Notes under the pieces: model-generated
Told to the model about the DNA's origin: nothing
Databases searched by the model: none
Seen by the model: the letters and a program-made list of their open reading frames with translations, nothing else
Source of the DNA: CAZWVR01 sp964637235
Lineage (GTDB): Bacteria > Bacteroidota > Bacteroidia > Bacteroidales > S143-33
Reading direction: 5' to 3'
Length of the DNA: 27,084 nucleotides
NCBI GenBank assembly: GCA_964637235.1
Contig: CAZWVR010000023.1
Span: 1-27,084, forward strand
In this document: positions 15,336 through 23,443 of the stretch, one piece after another
Numbering within the stretch: the first letter of the stretch is position 1
Layout: every line of letters begins with the position of its first letter
Program-made: the position numbers and the translations under genes

Positions 15336-16592
15336 ATGGGAATACGTTTTAAATTAGTGATTCTTAATTTTTTGCAGTTTTTTATTTGGGGAGCTTGGTT
15401 GCTTTCCTTTGGTAAATATTTAGCCTCAACATTACATTTTGATGGTAGGCAAATTGGCAGTTTATTTATGACTTTGGGCATTGCCTCATTGTTTATGCCT
15501 GGAATTATTGGACTTATAGCCGATAAATGGCTTAGTGCTAATAAATTATATGGTATTTTACATATAGTGGGAGCTGTTTTATTAGTAATAATTGCTCATA
15601 CAACTTCTTATGGACAATTGTATTTGGTAGTATTGCTTTATTTAATGCTTTATATGCCGACGATTTCATTAGCTTTTACTATTTCATATATTCTTTTAGA
15701 GAGGGAAAATTACGATATTATTAAGACTTTTCCACCCATTCGTGTTTGGGGGACTATTGGTTTTATCATAGCTGTATGGATAATAGATTTATTAGGATGG
15801 GGTTTAAAACCATTGCAGTTTTATTTTTCTGCATTTTTTTCTGTAATCTTGGGTATATATTCTTTTATGTTGCCTGATTGTGGAGTTAATAAATCTTCGC
15901 AGAAAACTTTAAAGGAAGCTTTGGGGTTAGATGCATTGAATTTATTTACGGATAAAAAAATGGCTATATTTTTTATTTTTTCTATGCTTTTAGGAGCAGC
16001 CTTACAAATAACAAATATGTGGGGTGAAGCTTTTTTGCACGATTTTGGAAAAATTGAAGCATTTAAAAATAGTTTCGCTGTAAAGCATAACGGAATTTTG
16101 ATGTCTGTTTCTCAGATATCTGAAACTTTATTTATTTTGACCATACCATTTTTTCTTAAACGTTTTGGAATTAAGAAGGTAATGCTAATGAGTATGTTTG
16201 CGTGGTTTTTCCGTTTTGGACTTTTTGCTATAGGTAGTCCAGTAGGCTGGGGATTAGTTGCTTTGATACTTTCAATGATTGTTTATGGAATGGCATTTGA
16301 TTTCTTTAATATTTCAGGCTCTTTATTTGTAGAGACAGAAGTGTCTGAAAACATTAGAGCCAGTGCACAAGGGCTTTTTCTTATGATGACTAATGGCTTC
16401 GGCGCAATGATAGGTGCTTATGGCAGTGGTCTAGTAGTTAAATACTATACAGATAGCGTAGGTATGATACATTGGGATAAAGTTTGGACAGTATTTTCTT
16501 TGTATGCCCTAACAATAGCAGTTTTGTTTATGATTGTTTTCAAATATAAGCATGATCCTGAAAAATTTGCAAATAAAACTATAATGCACTGA
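15336..16592 (+). CDS. Nucleoside:H+ symporter family transporter (NupG/XapB-like MFS)
   Basis: The 418-residue product has about 12 hydrophobic segments and matches the Nuc_H_symport family: LNFLQFFIWGAWLLSFGKYL in the first helix, FMTLGIASLFMPGIIGLIADKW, PPIRVWGTIGFI, and the second-half motif around NISGSLFVETEVSENIRASAQGLF. The length equals that of E. coli NupG. It probably imports nucleosides with protons, but substrate choice cannot be read from the sequence. A 60-base A/T-rich gap separates it from the NlpC/P60 gene, and no clear promoter or terminator is visible in it. Confidence 0.9.
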   Translation: MGIRFKLVILNFLQFFIWGAWLLSFGKYLASTLHFDGRQIGSLFMTLGIASLFMPGIIGLIADKWLSANKLYGILHIVGAVLLVIIAHTTSYGQLYLVVLLYLMLYMPTISLAFTISYILLERENYDIIKTFPPIRVWGTIGFIIAVWIIDLLGWGLKPLQFYFSAFFSVILGIYSFMLPDCGVNKSSQKTLKEALGLDALNLFTDKKMAIFFIFSMLLGAALQITNMWGEAFLHDFGKIEAFKNSFAVKHNGILMSVSQISETLFILTIPFFLKRFGIKKVMLMSMFAWFFRFGLFAIGSPVGWGLVALILSMIVYGMAFDFFNISGSLFVETEVSENIRASAQGLFLMMTNGFGAMIGAYGSGLVVKYYTDSVGMIHWDKVWTVFSLYALTIAVLFMIVFKYKHDPEKFANKTIMH

Positions 16593-16604
16593 TTCTTAGT
16601 AATA

Positions 16605-16636
16605 TTTTCTTGTTATATAACTGTTTTTTATTTTTG
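16605..16636 (+). promoter_or_regulatory. Candidate promoter for the 16650 gene
   Basis: The -7 element TATTTTTG (16629-16636) matches TAnnTTTG fully and lies 13 bases before the ATG at 16650. The -33 element is weak: TTTT at 16605-16608 with 20-base spacing, or CTTG at 16609-16612 with 16-base spacing. The leader would be only about 7 bases. The identical octamer occurs ahead of three other genes in the window. Confidence 0.5.
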
Positions 16637-16649
16637 CTAAAAATATATT

Positions 16650-17180
16650 ATGAACCAGAATATTTGGCTTGAATACGGGAAAATTCTTTTACCAGCCTTA
16701 GCTGTATTGGCTGGTACTTACTTAGCTATAAAAGCATTTTTGGATAGAGAAACTGATAAGCAAAAATTAGAATTAAAATTGCTTAATCATAAGATTATTA
16801 CGCCATTACGTTTACAAGCCTACGAGCGGCTTACTCTTTTTTTGGAAAGAATAAAACCAGAAAGCCTTTTGCCAAGAGTGTATAGCCCCCAAATGACTGT
16901 ACCTGAACTCCATAAAGCTTTGCTTCAAACTATTCGTAGCGAATTTGAGCATAATTTATCTCAGCAAATATACGTCAGTGATGAAGCTTGGGAGATGGTT
17001 AAAATTGCCAAAGAAAGTATTTTAAAACTAATAAATACAGCAGCTGGCAGTAAAAAAGCTACTAAAAACACCCAGGAGTATAGCAAAACAATTATAGAAG
17101 CTTATGCCTCAGTCGAAAATTCGCCTATTGATGTAGCAATAGAAAAGTTGAAGGAAGAGATACATACGCAATTATTATAA
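16650..17180 (+). CDS. Hypothetical membrane-anchored protein (possibly DUF7935-like)
   Basis: The 176-residue product has one N-terminal membrane helix (about residues 11-29, LLPALAVLAGTYLAIKAFL). The rest is charged and mainly helical: a KLELKLLNHKIITPLRLQAYERL segment around 40-62, then a soluble part to the end. No catalytic motif is visible. It resembles a conserved Bacteroidota family of similar length that I recall as DUF7935, but I cannot confirm this without a profile search. It lies ten bases before the FKBP lipoprotein gene, so both are probably one operon. Confidence 0.75.
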   Translation: MNQNIWLEYGKILLPALAVLAGTYLAIKAFLDRETDKQKLELKLLNHKIITPLRLQAYERLTLFLERIKPESLLPRVYSPQMTVPELHKALLQTIRSEFEHNLSQQIYVSDEAWEMVKIAKESILKLINTAAGSKKATKNTQEYSKTIIEAYASVENSPIDVAIEKLKEEIHTQLL

Positions 17181-17190
17181 AAAAACAAAA

Positions 17191-17898
17191 ATGAGAAGAC
17201 TTAGTTTAGCATTGATTTTGAGTTTATTTTTTTTAAGCTGTTATAACGAACCTGAGCCCGAAACTCAAAATATACCTAATAGGGCTCATATACTTTTGTC
17301 TAATTATAACGATACAATTTTTTATTCATTGGGGCTTATTGTTGGTAGAAATATAAAGAGCTATGGTATAGAGAAATTAGATTTTAATGCTTTTAATGCA
17401 GGAATAGCCGATGCTTTTTCAGAAAATAAAAAGCCTATTATAAATCCTACTATTGCCGAGCGTATTCTTTCTATTTATTTGAGCAAGTATAAAAAAGCTT
17501 TCTATGCATCTTTATCTCGTAAAAATGCTGAGTTTTTGCGTAAAAATGCATTACGAAAAGGGGTAATATTAACCAGTTCAGGTATGCAATATGAGATTCT
17601 TAAAAAAGGTACAGGCATTCGCCCTTCTCTTAATGATTATGTAGTAGTTCATTATCGTGGTATGCTTATAGATGGTACAACTATTGGTAATACTTATGGT
17701 AAAAGTCCTGTAAAGTTTATGGTCAGAAAGTCTATAAAAGGTTGGCAGGAAGCTCTAACTATGATGAGAGAAGGTGCAAAATGGAGAATATATTTGCCTC
17801 CACAATTGGCTTTTGGAAAAAAAGGTGGTAAAAAAATAAAACCTAATTCTGTTGTTATATACGATATAGAACTGTTAAAGGTTATAAAAAATTCATAG
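17191..17898 (+). CDS. FKBP-type peptidyl-prolyl isomerase-like lipoprotein
   Basis: The 235-residue product has a lipoprotein signal peptide with the acylated Cys at residue 17 (FFLSCYNE). Residues about 45-130 resemble the helical FKBP_N dimerisation domain of FkpA/Mip proteins, and about 128-232 the FKBP fold (DYVVVHYRGMLIDGT, IKGWQEALTMMREGAKWRIYLPPQLAFG, VVIYDIELL). Such proteins are envelope chaperones. Several active-site positions differ from the family: the Phe-Asp of xFDSS is Ile165-Gly166, and the Tyr of LAYG is Phe208. Y155 and W185 are kept. Activity as an isomerase may be weak and chaperone function more likely. It follows the 16650 gene by ten bases. Confidence 0.88.
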   Translation: MRRLSLALILSLFFLSCYNEPEPETQNIPNRAHILLSNYNDTIFYSLGLIVGRNIKSYGIEKLDFNAFNAGIADAFSENKKPIINPTIAERILSIYLSKYKKAFYASLSRKNAEFLRKNALRKGVILTSSGMQYEILKKGTGIRPSLNDYVVVHYRGMLIDGTTIGNTYGKSPVKFMVRKSIKGWQEALTMMREGAKWRIYLPPQLAFGKKGGKKIKPNSVVIYDIELLKVIKNS

Positions 17899-17903
17899 TA
17901 AAT

Positions 17904-17934
17904 TATTTTTTATGCAATAAAATTAGTATTTTTG
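17904..17934 (+). promoter_or_regulatory. Candidate promoter for the DUF3127 gene
   Basis: The -7 element TATTTTTG (17927-17934) fits TAnnTTTG and ends 13 bases before the ATG at 17948. The -33 position falls in a T-run (17906-17910) without the final G, so the upstream half is weak. The gap from the FKBP stop is 49 bases, with no terminator in it. The gene may be transcribed both from here and by read-through. Confidence 0.5.
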
Positions 17935-17947
17935 TAAAAAAAAGAAT

Positions 17948-18481
17948 ATGGCATTAGAAATTCAAGGAAGATTGCAAAGGATACTTCCACCGGAAGAAGG
18001 CGTAAGCCAGACTACCGGAAAACCTTGGAAAAAACAGATTTTTGTTATACAATATCAAGATGGTAAATTTCCCAGAAATGTAGCTTTCCTTACATGGAAT
18101 GAGACTACTGAAATCTTGCAGAATTTACGAGTTGGAGATAATATAAAGGTTTATTTTCGTCCAGAATCTCGGGAATTTAATGGACGTTGGTATACAGATT
18201 TAACTGTTTGGAAAATTGTAAAGATACGTGAGGAAGAGCTCTCTCCAAAGCGTCCCTTCTCTGCGACTGACGAGGCAGAGAGTATTATATATAAAAACAC
18301 TGCCGAAGAAACCTTTGACACAAATATGGAGCTAACTTCTGAAAGTAATTCTGAAGCAGATGATGAATTAGAACAACTATTTGGAGAAACCTCTGATGAT
18401 GCTCATATTGCTGGCGATGAAAATTTAAATAACAATTTAGATGAAGGACTTATGAGTGAAGACGATGAATTGCCATTTTAA
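17948..18481 (+). CDS. DUF3127 protein with an SSB-like C-terminal tip
   Basis: The 177-residue product has an N-terminal DUF3127 domain (about residues 1-96), an OB-like beta-rich fold. Visible segments are LEIQGRLQRILPPEEG, GKPWKKQIFVIQYQ and VGDNIKVYFRPESREFNGRWY. A disordered, Glu/Asp/Asn/Ser-rich linker follows (about 100-168). The last six residues are DDELPF, ending the protein exactly. This mirrors the acidic tip of single-stranded DNA-binding protein (DDDIPF in E. coli), which docks DNA repair and replication proteins. The molecular function of DUF3127 is not known to me. A terminator lies about 100 bases downstream. Confidence 0.88.
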   Translation: MALEIQGRLQRILPPEEGVSQTTGKPWKKQIFVIQYQDGKFPRNVAFLTWNETTEILQNLRVGDNIKVYFRPESREFNGRWYTDLTVWKIVKIREEELSPKRPFSATDEAESIIYKNTAEETFDTNMELTSESNSEADDELEQLFGETSDDAHIAGDENLNNNLDEGLMSEDDELPF

Positions 18482-18581
18482 ATTTTTTTCAATACATATA
18501 AATTTCTTGATGGAAATGAAATTGTTTAAATAACTTGCTTACCTTTACTTTTCATTTTAATGTATGAGTATATTCAATATC

Positions 18582-18606
18582 GGCAGGCTTTATGTCTGCC
18601 TTTTTT
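18582..18606 (+). terminator. Intrinsic terminator between the DUF3127 gene and ispE
   Basis: GGCAGGC (18582-18588) and GTCTGCC (18594-18600) pair over seven positions with one G-U pair and a five-base loop, followed directly by six T (18601-18606). It lies about 100 bases after the DUF3127 stop. The intervening stretch (18482-18581) shows no credible gene, so it is a long 3' untranslated region or the body of a small RNA. Confidence 0.85.
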
Positions 18607-18646
18607 AACAATTGTATAACAAAATTATCAAGTAAAATATTTGGAT

Positions 18647-19462
18647 ATGATTTCTTTTCCTAATGCCAAAATCAATATTGGGCTTAATGTAATCAATAAG
18701 CGTGCTGATGGTTATCATGAGATAGAGACAGTTTTTGTGCCTATTGCCATTTATGATATTTTAGAAATTGTGCATGGTAGAGGTTTTTCTTTTAATGTTT
18801 CAGGCTTGAAGATTGGTGGGGATATATTTGATAATCTGGTAGTTAGAGCTTTTGATTTAATGAGAAAAAAATTTTTTTTGCCTTTGGTTAATATTCATTT
18901 ACACAAGTCAATTCCTATTGGAGCAGGTCTGGGAGGAGGCTCCTCAGATGCGGCATTTACTATAAAGTTGCTTAATGATATATTTGAATTAAATTTATCT
19001 ACGAATAAATTACTTTCATTGGCAGAGGAGTTATGTTCAGATTGTCCGTTTTTTATTTTAAATAAGCCATCATTTGCGACAGGTAGGGGAGAGAAATTAA
19101 CACTTATAGATTTGCCTTTACGGGGATATACCTTTGTAGTTATTTATCCTAATATTCATATATCAAGTGCTGAGGCTTATAAATCGGTGGTACCTCGTAT
19201 GCCAGAGAATTCGTTGAGGGAACTAATAAAATTACCTCCAACAAAGTGGAAGGACTTTGTTAAAAATGATTTTGAGCTTATATTATTTTCCAAATATCCT
19301 ATTTTAAAGAAGCTGAAAGAGGCTTTATATTCCAAGGGGGCTATTTATGCGTCTATTTCAGGATCTGGTTCCTCTATTTACGGAATTTTTTCAGACGATG
19401 CTCTCCCGAAGGATAGAAATATAATGGGCTTTAAATATTTTATTGCTAAGCCTATTCTTTAA
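18647..19462 (+). CDS. ispE: 4-diphosphocytidyl-2-C-methyl-D-erythritol kinase
   Basis: IspE phosphorylates CDP-methylerythritol in the MEP pathway of isoprenoid synthesis. The frame opens at a TTG (18641), but the ATG at 18647 gives the family start (ISFPNAKINIGLNVINKRADGYH) and 271 residues. The catalytic Lys is K8 and Asp is D132 (CSDCPFF). The GHMP-kinase phosphate loop is at about 90-103 (IGAGLGGGSSDAA). The C-terminal motif ISGSGSSIYG is present. Its 3' end overlaps the convergent cysH-like gene by 11 bases. Confidence 0.95.
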   Translation: MISFPNAKINIGLNVINKRADGYHEIETVFVPIAIYDILEIVHGRGFSFNVSGLKIGGDIFDNLVVRAFDLMRKKFFLPLVNIHLHKSIPIGAGLGGGSSDAAFTIKLLNDIFELNLSTNKLLSLAEELCSDCPFFILNKPSFATGRGEKLTLIDLPLRGYTFVVIYPNIHISSAEAYKSVVPRMPENSLRELIKLPPTKWKDFVKNDFELILFSKYPILKKLKEALYSKGAIYASISGSGSSIYGIFSDDALPKDRNIMGFKYFIAKPIL

Positions 19463-20147
19463 TATGTAAGCCGCATTCTTTTTTAGAATTATTTTCCCAC
19501 CACCAACGACCTGCTCTAATATCTTCACCGGGTTTTATAGGACGTGTACAAGGTGCACAGCCTATACTGGGATATCCCTTGTCATGGAGAATATTATAGG
19601 GTATAGCGTTTTTATAGACGTAGTTTTTCACTTCTTCCAATGACCAATTATGTAAAGGGTTGAATTTAATAATTTTATGTTTACTATCCCATTCTAATAA
19701 AGGGACGTGTTTTCGTGTAGCTGCTTGACCTGAACGCAAACCTGTAATCCAGACTTTTTTATTTTTTAGAGCACGTTCTAATGGCAGTACTTTTCGTATT
19801 CGGCAGCATTCTTTTCTATTTTCAACGCTTTCGTAGAAAGCATTGGGTCCTTTTGTGGAAACGTATTTTTCAATATCTTTATAATCAGGAAAATATACTT
19901 TTATTGTTTTTTTGTAATATTTTATGGTATTGTTGAAGGTTTTGTATGTTTCTTCAAAGAGTCTTCCTGTGTCAATAGTGAATACTTCAACAGGTAAATT
20001 ATTGCGAAATATAAAGTCTGTTATAATTTGGTCTTCGTATTGGAAACTTGTTGAAAAAACTACTTTCCCTGGATAGAGGTCGCAAAGATATTTTATTTGT
20101 TCAACAATAGGAAGTGCCTGAATTTGTTTTACTAATTGCTCAATCAT
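19452..20147 (-). CDS. cysH: Adenylyl-sulfate reductase-type CysH
   Basis: The 231-residue product belongs to the PAPS/APS reductase family, which reduces activated sulfate to sulfite with thioredoxin. The adenylyl-binding segments are FSTSFQYEDQ (31-40) and TIDTGRLFEETY. A CC pair (C114-C115) and a CxxC (C197, C200; GCAPCTRP) would bind a [4Fe-4S] cluster, which marks the APS-using form. The catalytic Cys is C225 in KKECGLH at the end. No cysDN, sat or sulfite reductase gene is nearby, so the remaining steps must lie elsewhere. Its stop overlaps the end of ispE tail to tail. Confidence 0.93.
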   Translation of the reverse strand: MIEQLVKQIQALPIVEQIKYLCDLYPGKVVFSTSFQYEDQIITDFIFRNNLPVEVFTIDTGRLFEETYKTFNNTIKYYKKTIKVYFPDYKDIEKYVSTKGPNAFYESVENRKECCRIRKVLPLERALKNKKVWITGLRSGQAATRKHVPLLEWDSKHKIIKFNPLHNWSLEEVKNYVYKNAIPYNILHDKGYPSIGCAPCTRPIKPGEDIRAGRWWWENNSKKECGLHIKE

Positions 20148-20158
20148 AAAATTTTTTG

Positions 20159-20190
20159 CAAAAATGCTAAAAAAAGACTTTTAGAACAAA
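20159..20190 (-). promoter_or_regulatory. Candidate promoter for the cysH-like gene
   Basis: Read on the - strand, TTTG (20187-20190) and CATTTTTG (20159-20166) are separated by 20 bases. The second element matches the -7 consensus TAnnTTTG at all but its first base. It ends 11 bases before the ATG at 20145-20147. The gene lies 146 bases downstream of the ABC transporter stop on the same strand, so a separate promoter is plausible. I see no terminator after the transporter gene. Confidence 0.55.
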
Positions 20191-20293
20191 TTTTATTTTT
20201 AATTGGCTTAATATTATATCATACATATTTTCAGTACTTTGCGTTATTTTTATGTAAAACAGTTATTTATGTAGGCTATTTAAGTTAGGCGGT

Positions 20294-23200
20294 TTATTTA
20301 AGAAAGGAATTTAATATTTTAAATATTTGGTGTCTGAAATTATTTTTTTTAGTTTTTGGTTTAAATTCTTTTTTGTATTTGATTTTTTTGTTTAGGAATT
20401 CGGTAAATGAGAATAAATTATGTAATACTCTGTAATATAGTAAGATAAACAAGATTAGAGTTTGTAGCCATATAAATATTGTGTTGAATATGAAAGTATC
20501 CACTTTATAACCAAAAAAAGGTTTAGTAGGAGCGTAAAAGTGGGCTGTAAAAAAGTAATGTTCAGGATCATAATATATGGGATAATAAAATCTCAGTAGT
20601 TTATTGTGGTATTCAACTATTTTACGTTTATTTTGTTTATCGCAGACAAAATCCTCTAATTTTTCATTATGATATGAAAGCATTATTTGTTCATATTTAT
20701 TTCTACCGTATGCTTCTTTTAGTGCAATTATTTTATTGTCTTTTTGGGCGGATATATCGTTCCTAATATTATTGCAGACATTTTTTAGATTTATAAGGTA
20801 GTGTTTTATTTTTAGAGCTAATTCGGGAGTGATTTTATCTATTGTAATATGCATAGGATTAAAGTCCATTTTAACATAATTAGTCCATTGGTGTCTTGTT
20901 AATTCATTGCGGATGATTGTTAGAGCTTTTTTTATTTGTTGTTGTTTATTTGGTTTATTGTGATTTTTTAGATAAAAGTCTATATATTTAATGATTTCAG
21001 GTTGCCACCATTGTGTTATATAGTCCATTTGTTTTATTTTCTTATCGTAAGGATATAAATCTTTGTTGTATTTGTTGTATATAAATTGTTTCACAGCGAG
21101 AGCTTCATAAGCCCATTTAGCGATCATTAGTTCTCCGTACCAAGGGATATGATCAAGGGAGCTTATTTTAGGATTTAGTTTTTGGAAGTTTACTAATACA
21201 CCGCTTAATATGATTTGAGGTATAATTAGAAATGGTATCGTGATATATATAGAGATAGAAGTTTTTAGTCCATCGGAAATATTTAGACCTAAGAGATTGG
21301 CAGAGAACCATACTGAAAATAAAATAATCCAGTATGAGAAAAACATATCTTTTATAGCTAAAATTGAATTACCAACAATAACGAAAGCCAAAGATTGATA
21401 TGCAGAAATAATAAAAAGAATAAACATTTTGGCGGATAAATAACTAAACCAACTTAGATTTAGAAACATTTCTCGTTTTCTAATTTTTCTATCTTTTATA
21501 ATTTCTTGCGCACTTACCATTATGCCAATAAATATTGCTACGATTACAGACATAAATAGATATACAGGAATATTTTCGTTATAGTAGAAAATATAATGAG
21601 AGGAATTTTTTATGTCCCAGTATTTTATTATAAATGTAAGTATTGCTGAAAGTATTGGAGCTTCCAATAGATTTATGAGAATGTATTGGAGATTACTTAG
21701 TTTAGATAGGATGTCTCTTGCTGCAAATATTTTAAATTGTTTAAAACGAGAAGGTACTTTGAAAGGAATTTCTGGGAGTTTTCTTACTAAATAAGAACGT
21801 TTTCGTTTTTTATGAGTTTCTTGATATTTTTTAAAGCGTTCGTACCATTCTTGTGGTGAGATTTTTCTTGTTTGCGTTGGATTGCCATATTCATCAAGAA
21901 CTTTTGCTTCTACAATATTGAATATTTGTTCAGGTTTTACAGTACCGCATACAGGACATTGGCTATCTGTCCAATCGGCTGCTCTAATCTCCGATTTGAA
22001 ATATATTATTGCTTCAATTGGTGCTCCGTTATATATTAAATATCCGCCTTGGTCTAATATTAACATTCTATCGAACATTTTAAATATATCAGAGGAAGGC
22101 TGATGTATGACAACAAAGACAAGCTTGCCTTTAAGGGTGAGATTTTTCAGTAGGTCCATAATATTTTCACTATCGCGGGAAGATAGTCCAGAAGTCGGTT
22201 CGTCTAAAAATAATATTGGAGGCTGCCTTATAAGTTCGAGAGCTATATTTAATCTTTTTCTTTGTCCACCGCTAATTTTTCTATTTAATACTGAGCCTAC
22301 TTTCATATCTTTTATTTCGTATAGACCTAATTCTTTTAATAGGCTCAGTACTATTTTTATTATTTTGAAATTGGAATAATTTTCAAAACATAATTTTGCA
22401 TTGAAGTAAAGATTTTCAAAGACAGTTAGTTCCTCTATCAATAGGTCGTCTTGACTTACATATCCTATTAACCCTTTGAGTTTATCAATATTTTTATGCA
22501 GATCTATTCCATTTATTAACACGTGTCCTGATTGAGGAGTAAATATTCCGCTTAGGACATTTAAGAGGGTTGTTTTTCCGGAACCACTTGCACCCATTAT
22601 ACCAACGAGGCGTCCGGAGCGTTCTGTAAAGCTAAGTTCATGTATCCCAATTTTACCATCTTTGAAGCGAAATTCTACTCTGTCAGCTTCAAATACTACT
22701 TTACTTTTTATTTTGTCAAAAGTATATGCACTAATTATATCGCTATGGTATATAGGATTTATTCGAGAATTTCTGATTGAAGATCCTACTGGAAAAACGT
22801 ATATTTTGCCCGGATAGAGTAATTGTTGGTTTAGATATAATTCTTTTTCGTCGTAAAATTTGAATAAAAACAAAAATAGGTTGAATTGTTCTATGTTATA
22901 TAGGTATATTTCACCCCATAGGTGAGGTACATATAAATGTTTTATTCCTTTGTTTACTCTTGGGTCATTACGTTTAGAATTGATTACAAGAATTTTTGAT
23001 GGATTATAGAAATCGTCTTTTTTATCATAAAGTACAAATTCCGATAAAGATTTGAATTCTTCTGGATCTATATAAAAGCTTTCTGCTATAATTTCAACGA
23101 ATTCATATTCTTGTTCGTTAATTTCTTCGTCTGTTTTTATAAATTCCAGAAGTTTTATGAGAACTATAAATTTTTGGGAGAGTGTTAGGTCTTTATTTAT

Positions 23201-23440
23201 TAGTGAGCTTATTTTTAATAGTTTAACCGAGCTTACTGCAATAATTTTATTTTTACCTGATTTTATATGGCGTTGTTTATAGAGTTCTAAATAGTCGTCG
23301 TAAATTTTCAAATATTCACGGGCTTGTTCTTTATTAAGTTGTTCGTATAGGAATGCTTCTACTATTTTACGTCTATAAGGTTTACCTACTCCGATTAGAG
23401 CAAATAGATGCATTAGAGCTTTAAGGAGGCGTTGATTCAT
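20294..23440 (-). CDS. ABCG-type ATP-binding/permease fusion with N-terminal TerB-like domain
   Basis: The 1048-residue product fuses several parts. Residues about 1-140 are helical and resemble TerB (tellurite-resistance-type) domains, with an acidic TDEEINEQEYEFVE stretch. Residues 148-245 are beta-rich and unassigned. The nucleotide-binding domain spans about 247-480: Walker A GASGSGKTT (283-291), signature ISGGQ (389-393), Walker B ILFLDE (409-414), H446. A CPVC pair (C495, C498) sits before an amphipathic linker. Six membrane segments follow, roughly 587-606, 626-646, 668-698, 702-718, 728-750 and 984-1005, with a soluble loop of about 230 residues before the last. NBD-first order matches the ABCG/White family. 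It is the last gene of a three-gene block and the substrate is unknown. Confidence 0.88.
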   Translation of the reverse strand: MNQRLLKALMHLFALIGVGKPYRRKIVEAFLYEQLNKEQAREYLKIYDDYLELYKQRHIKSGKNKIIAVSSVKLLKISSLINKDLTLSQKFIVLIKLLEFIKTDEEINEQEYEFVEIIAESFYIDPEEFKSLSEFVLYDKKDDFYNPSKILVINSKRNDPRVNKGIKHLYVPHLWGEIYLYNIEQFNLFLFLFKFYDEKELYLNQQLLYPGKIYVFPVGSSIRNSRINPIYHSDIISAYTFDKIKSKVVFEADRVEFRFKDGKIGIHELSFTERSGRLVGIMGASGSGKTTLLNVLSGIFTPQSGHVLINGIDLHKNIDKLKGLIGYVSQDDLLIEELTVFENLYFNAKLCFENYSNFKIIKIVLSLLKELGLYEIKDMKVGSVLNRKISGGQRKRLNIALELIRQPPILFLDEPTSGLSSRDSENIMDLLKNLTLKGKLVFVVIHQPSSDIFKMFDRMLILDQGGYLIYNGAPIEAIIYFKSEIRAADWTDSQCPVCGTVKPEQIFNIVEAKVLDEYGNPTQTRKISPQEWYERFKKYQETHKKRKRSYLVRKLPEIPFKVPSRFKQFKIFAARDILSKLSNLQYILINLLEAPILSAILTFIIKYWDIKNSSHYIFYYNENIPVYLFMSVIVAIFIGIMVSAQEIIKDRKIRKREMFLNLSWFSYLSAKMFILFIISAYQSLAFVIVGNSILAIKDMFFSYWIILFSVWFSANLLGLNISDGLKTSISIYITIPFLIIPQIILSGVLVNFQKLNPKISSLDHIPWYGELMIAKWAYEALAVKQFIYNKYNKDLYPYDKKIKQMDYITQWWQPEIIKYIDFYLKNHNKPNKQQQIKKALTIIRNELTRHQWTNYVKMDFNPMHITIDKITPELALKIKHYLINLKNVCNNIRNDISAQKDNKIIALKEAYGRNKYEQIMLSYHNEKLEDFVCDKQNKRKIVEYHNKLLRFYYPIYYDPEHYFFTAHFYAPTKPFFGYKVDTFIFNTIFIWLQTLILFILLYYRVLHNLFSFTEFLNKKIKYKKEFKPKTKKNNFRHQIFKILNSFLK

Positions 23441-23443
23441 TTT

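Noticed and set aside
18560..18619. A 19-codon frame running through the terminator hairpin before ispE.
   Set aside because: Very short, spans the terminator stem and has no promoter or family resemblance.
21612..22379. Three + strand open frames opposite the ABC transporter gene.
   Set aside because: They lie antisense to conserved ATPase motifs, have no signals of their own and no recognisable domains.
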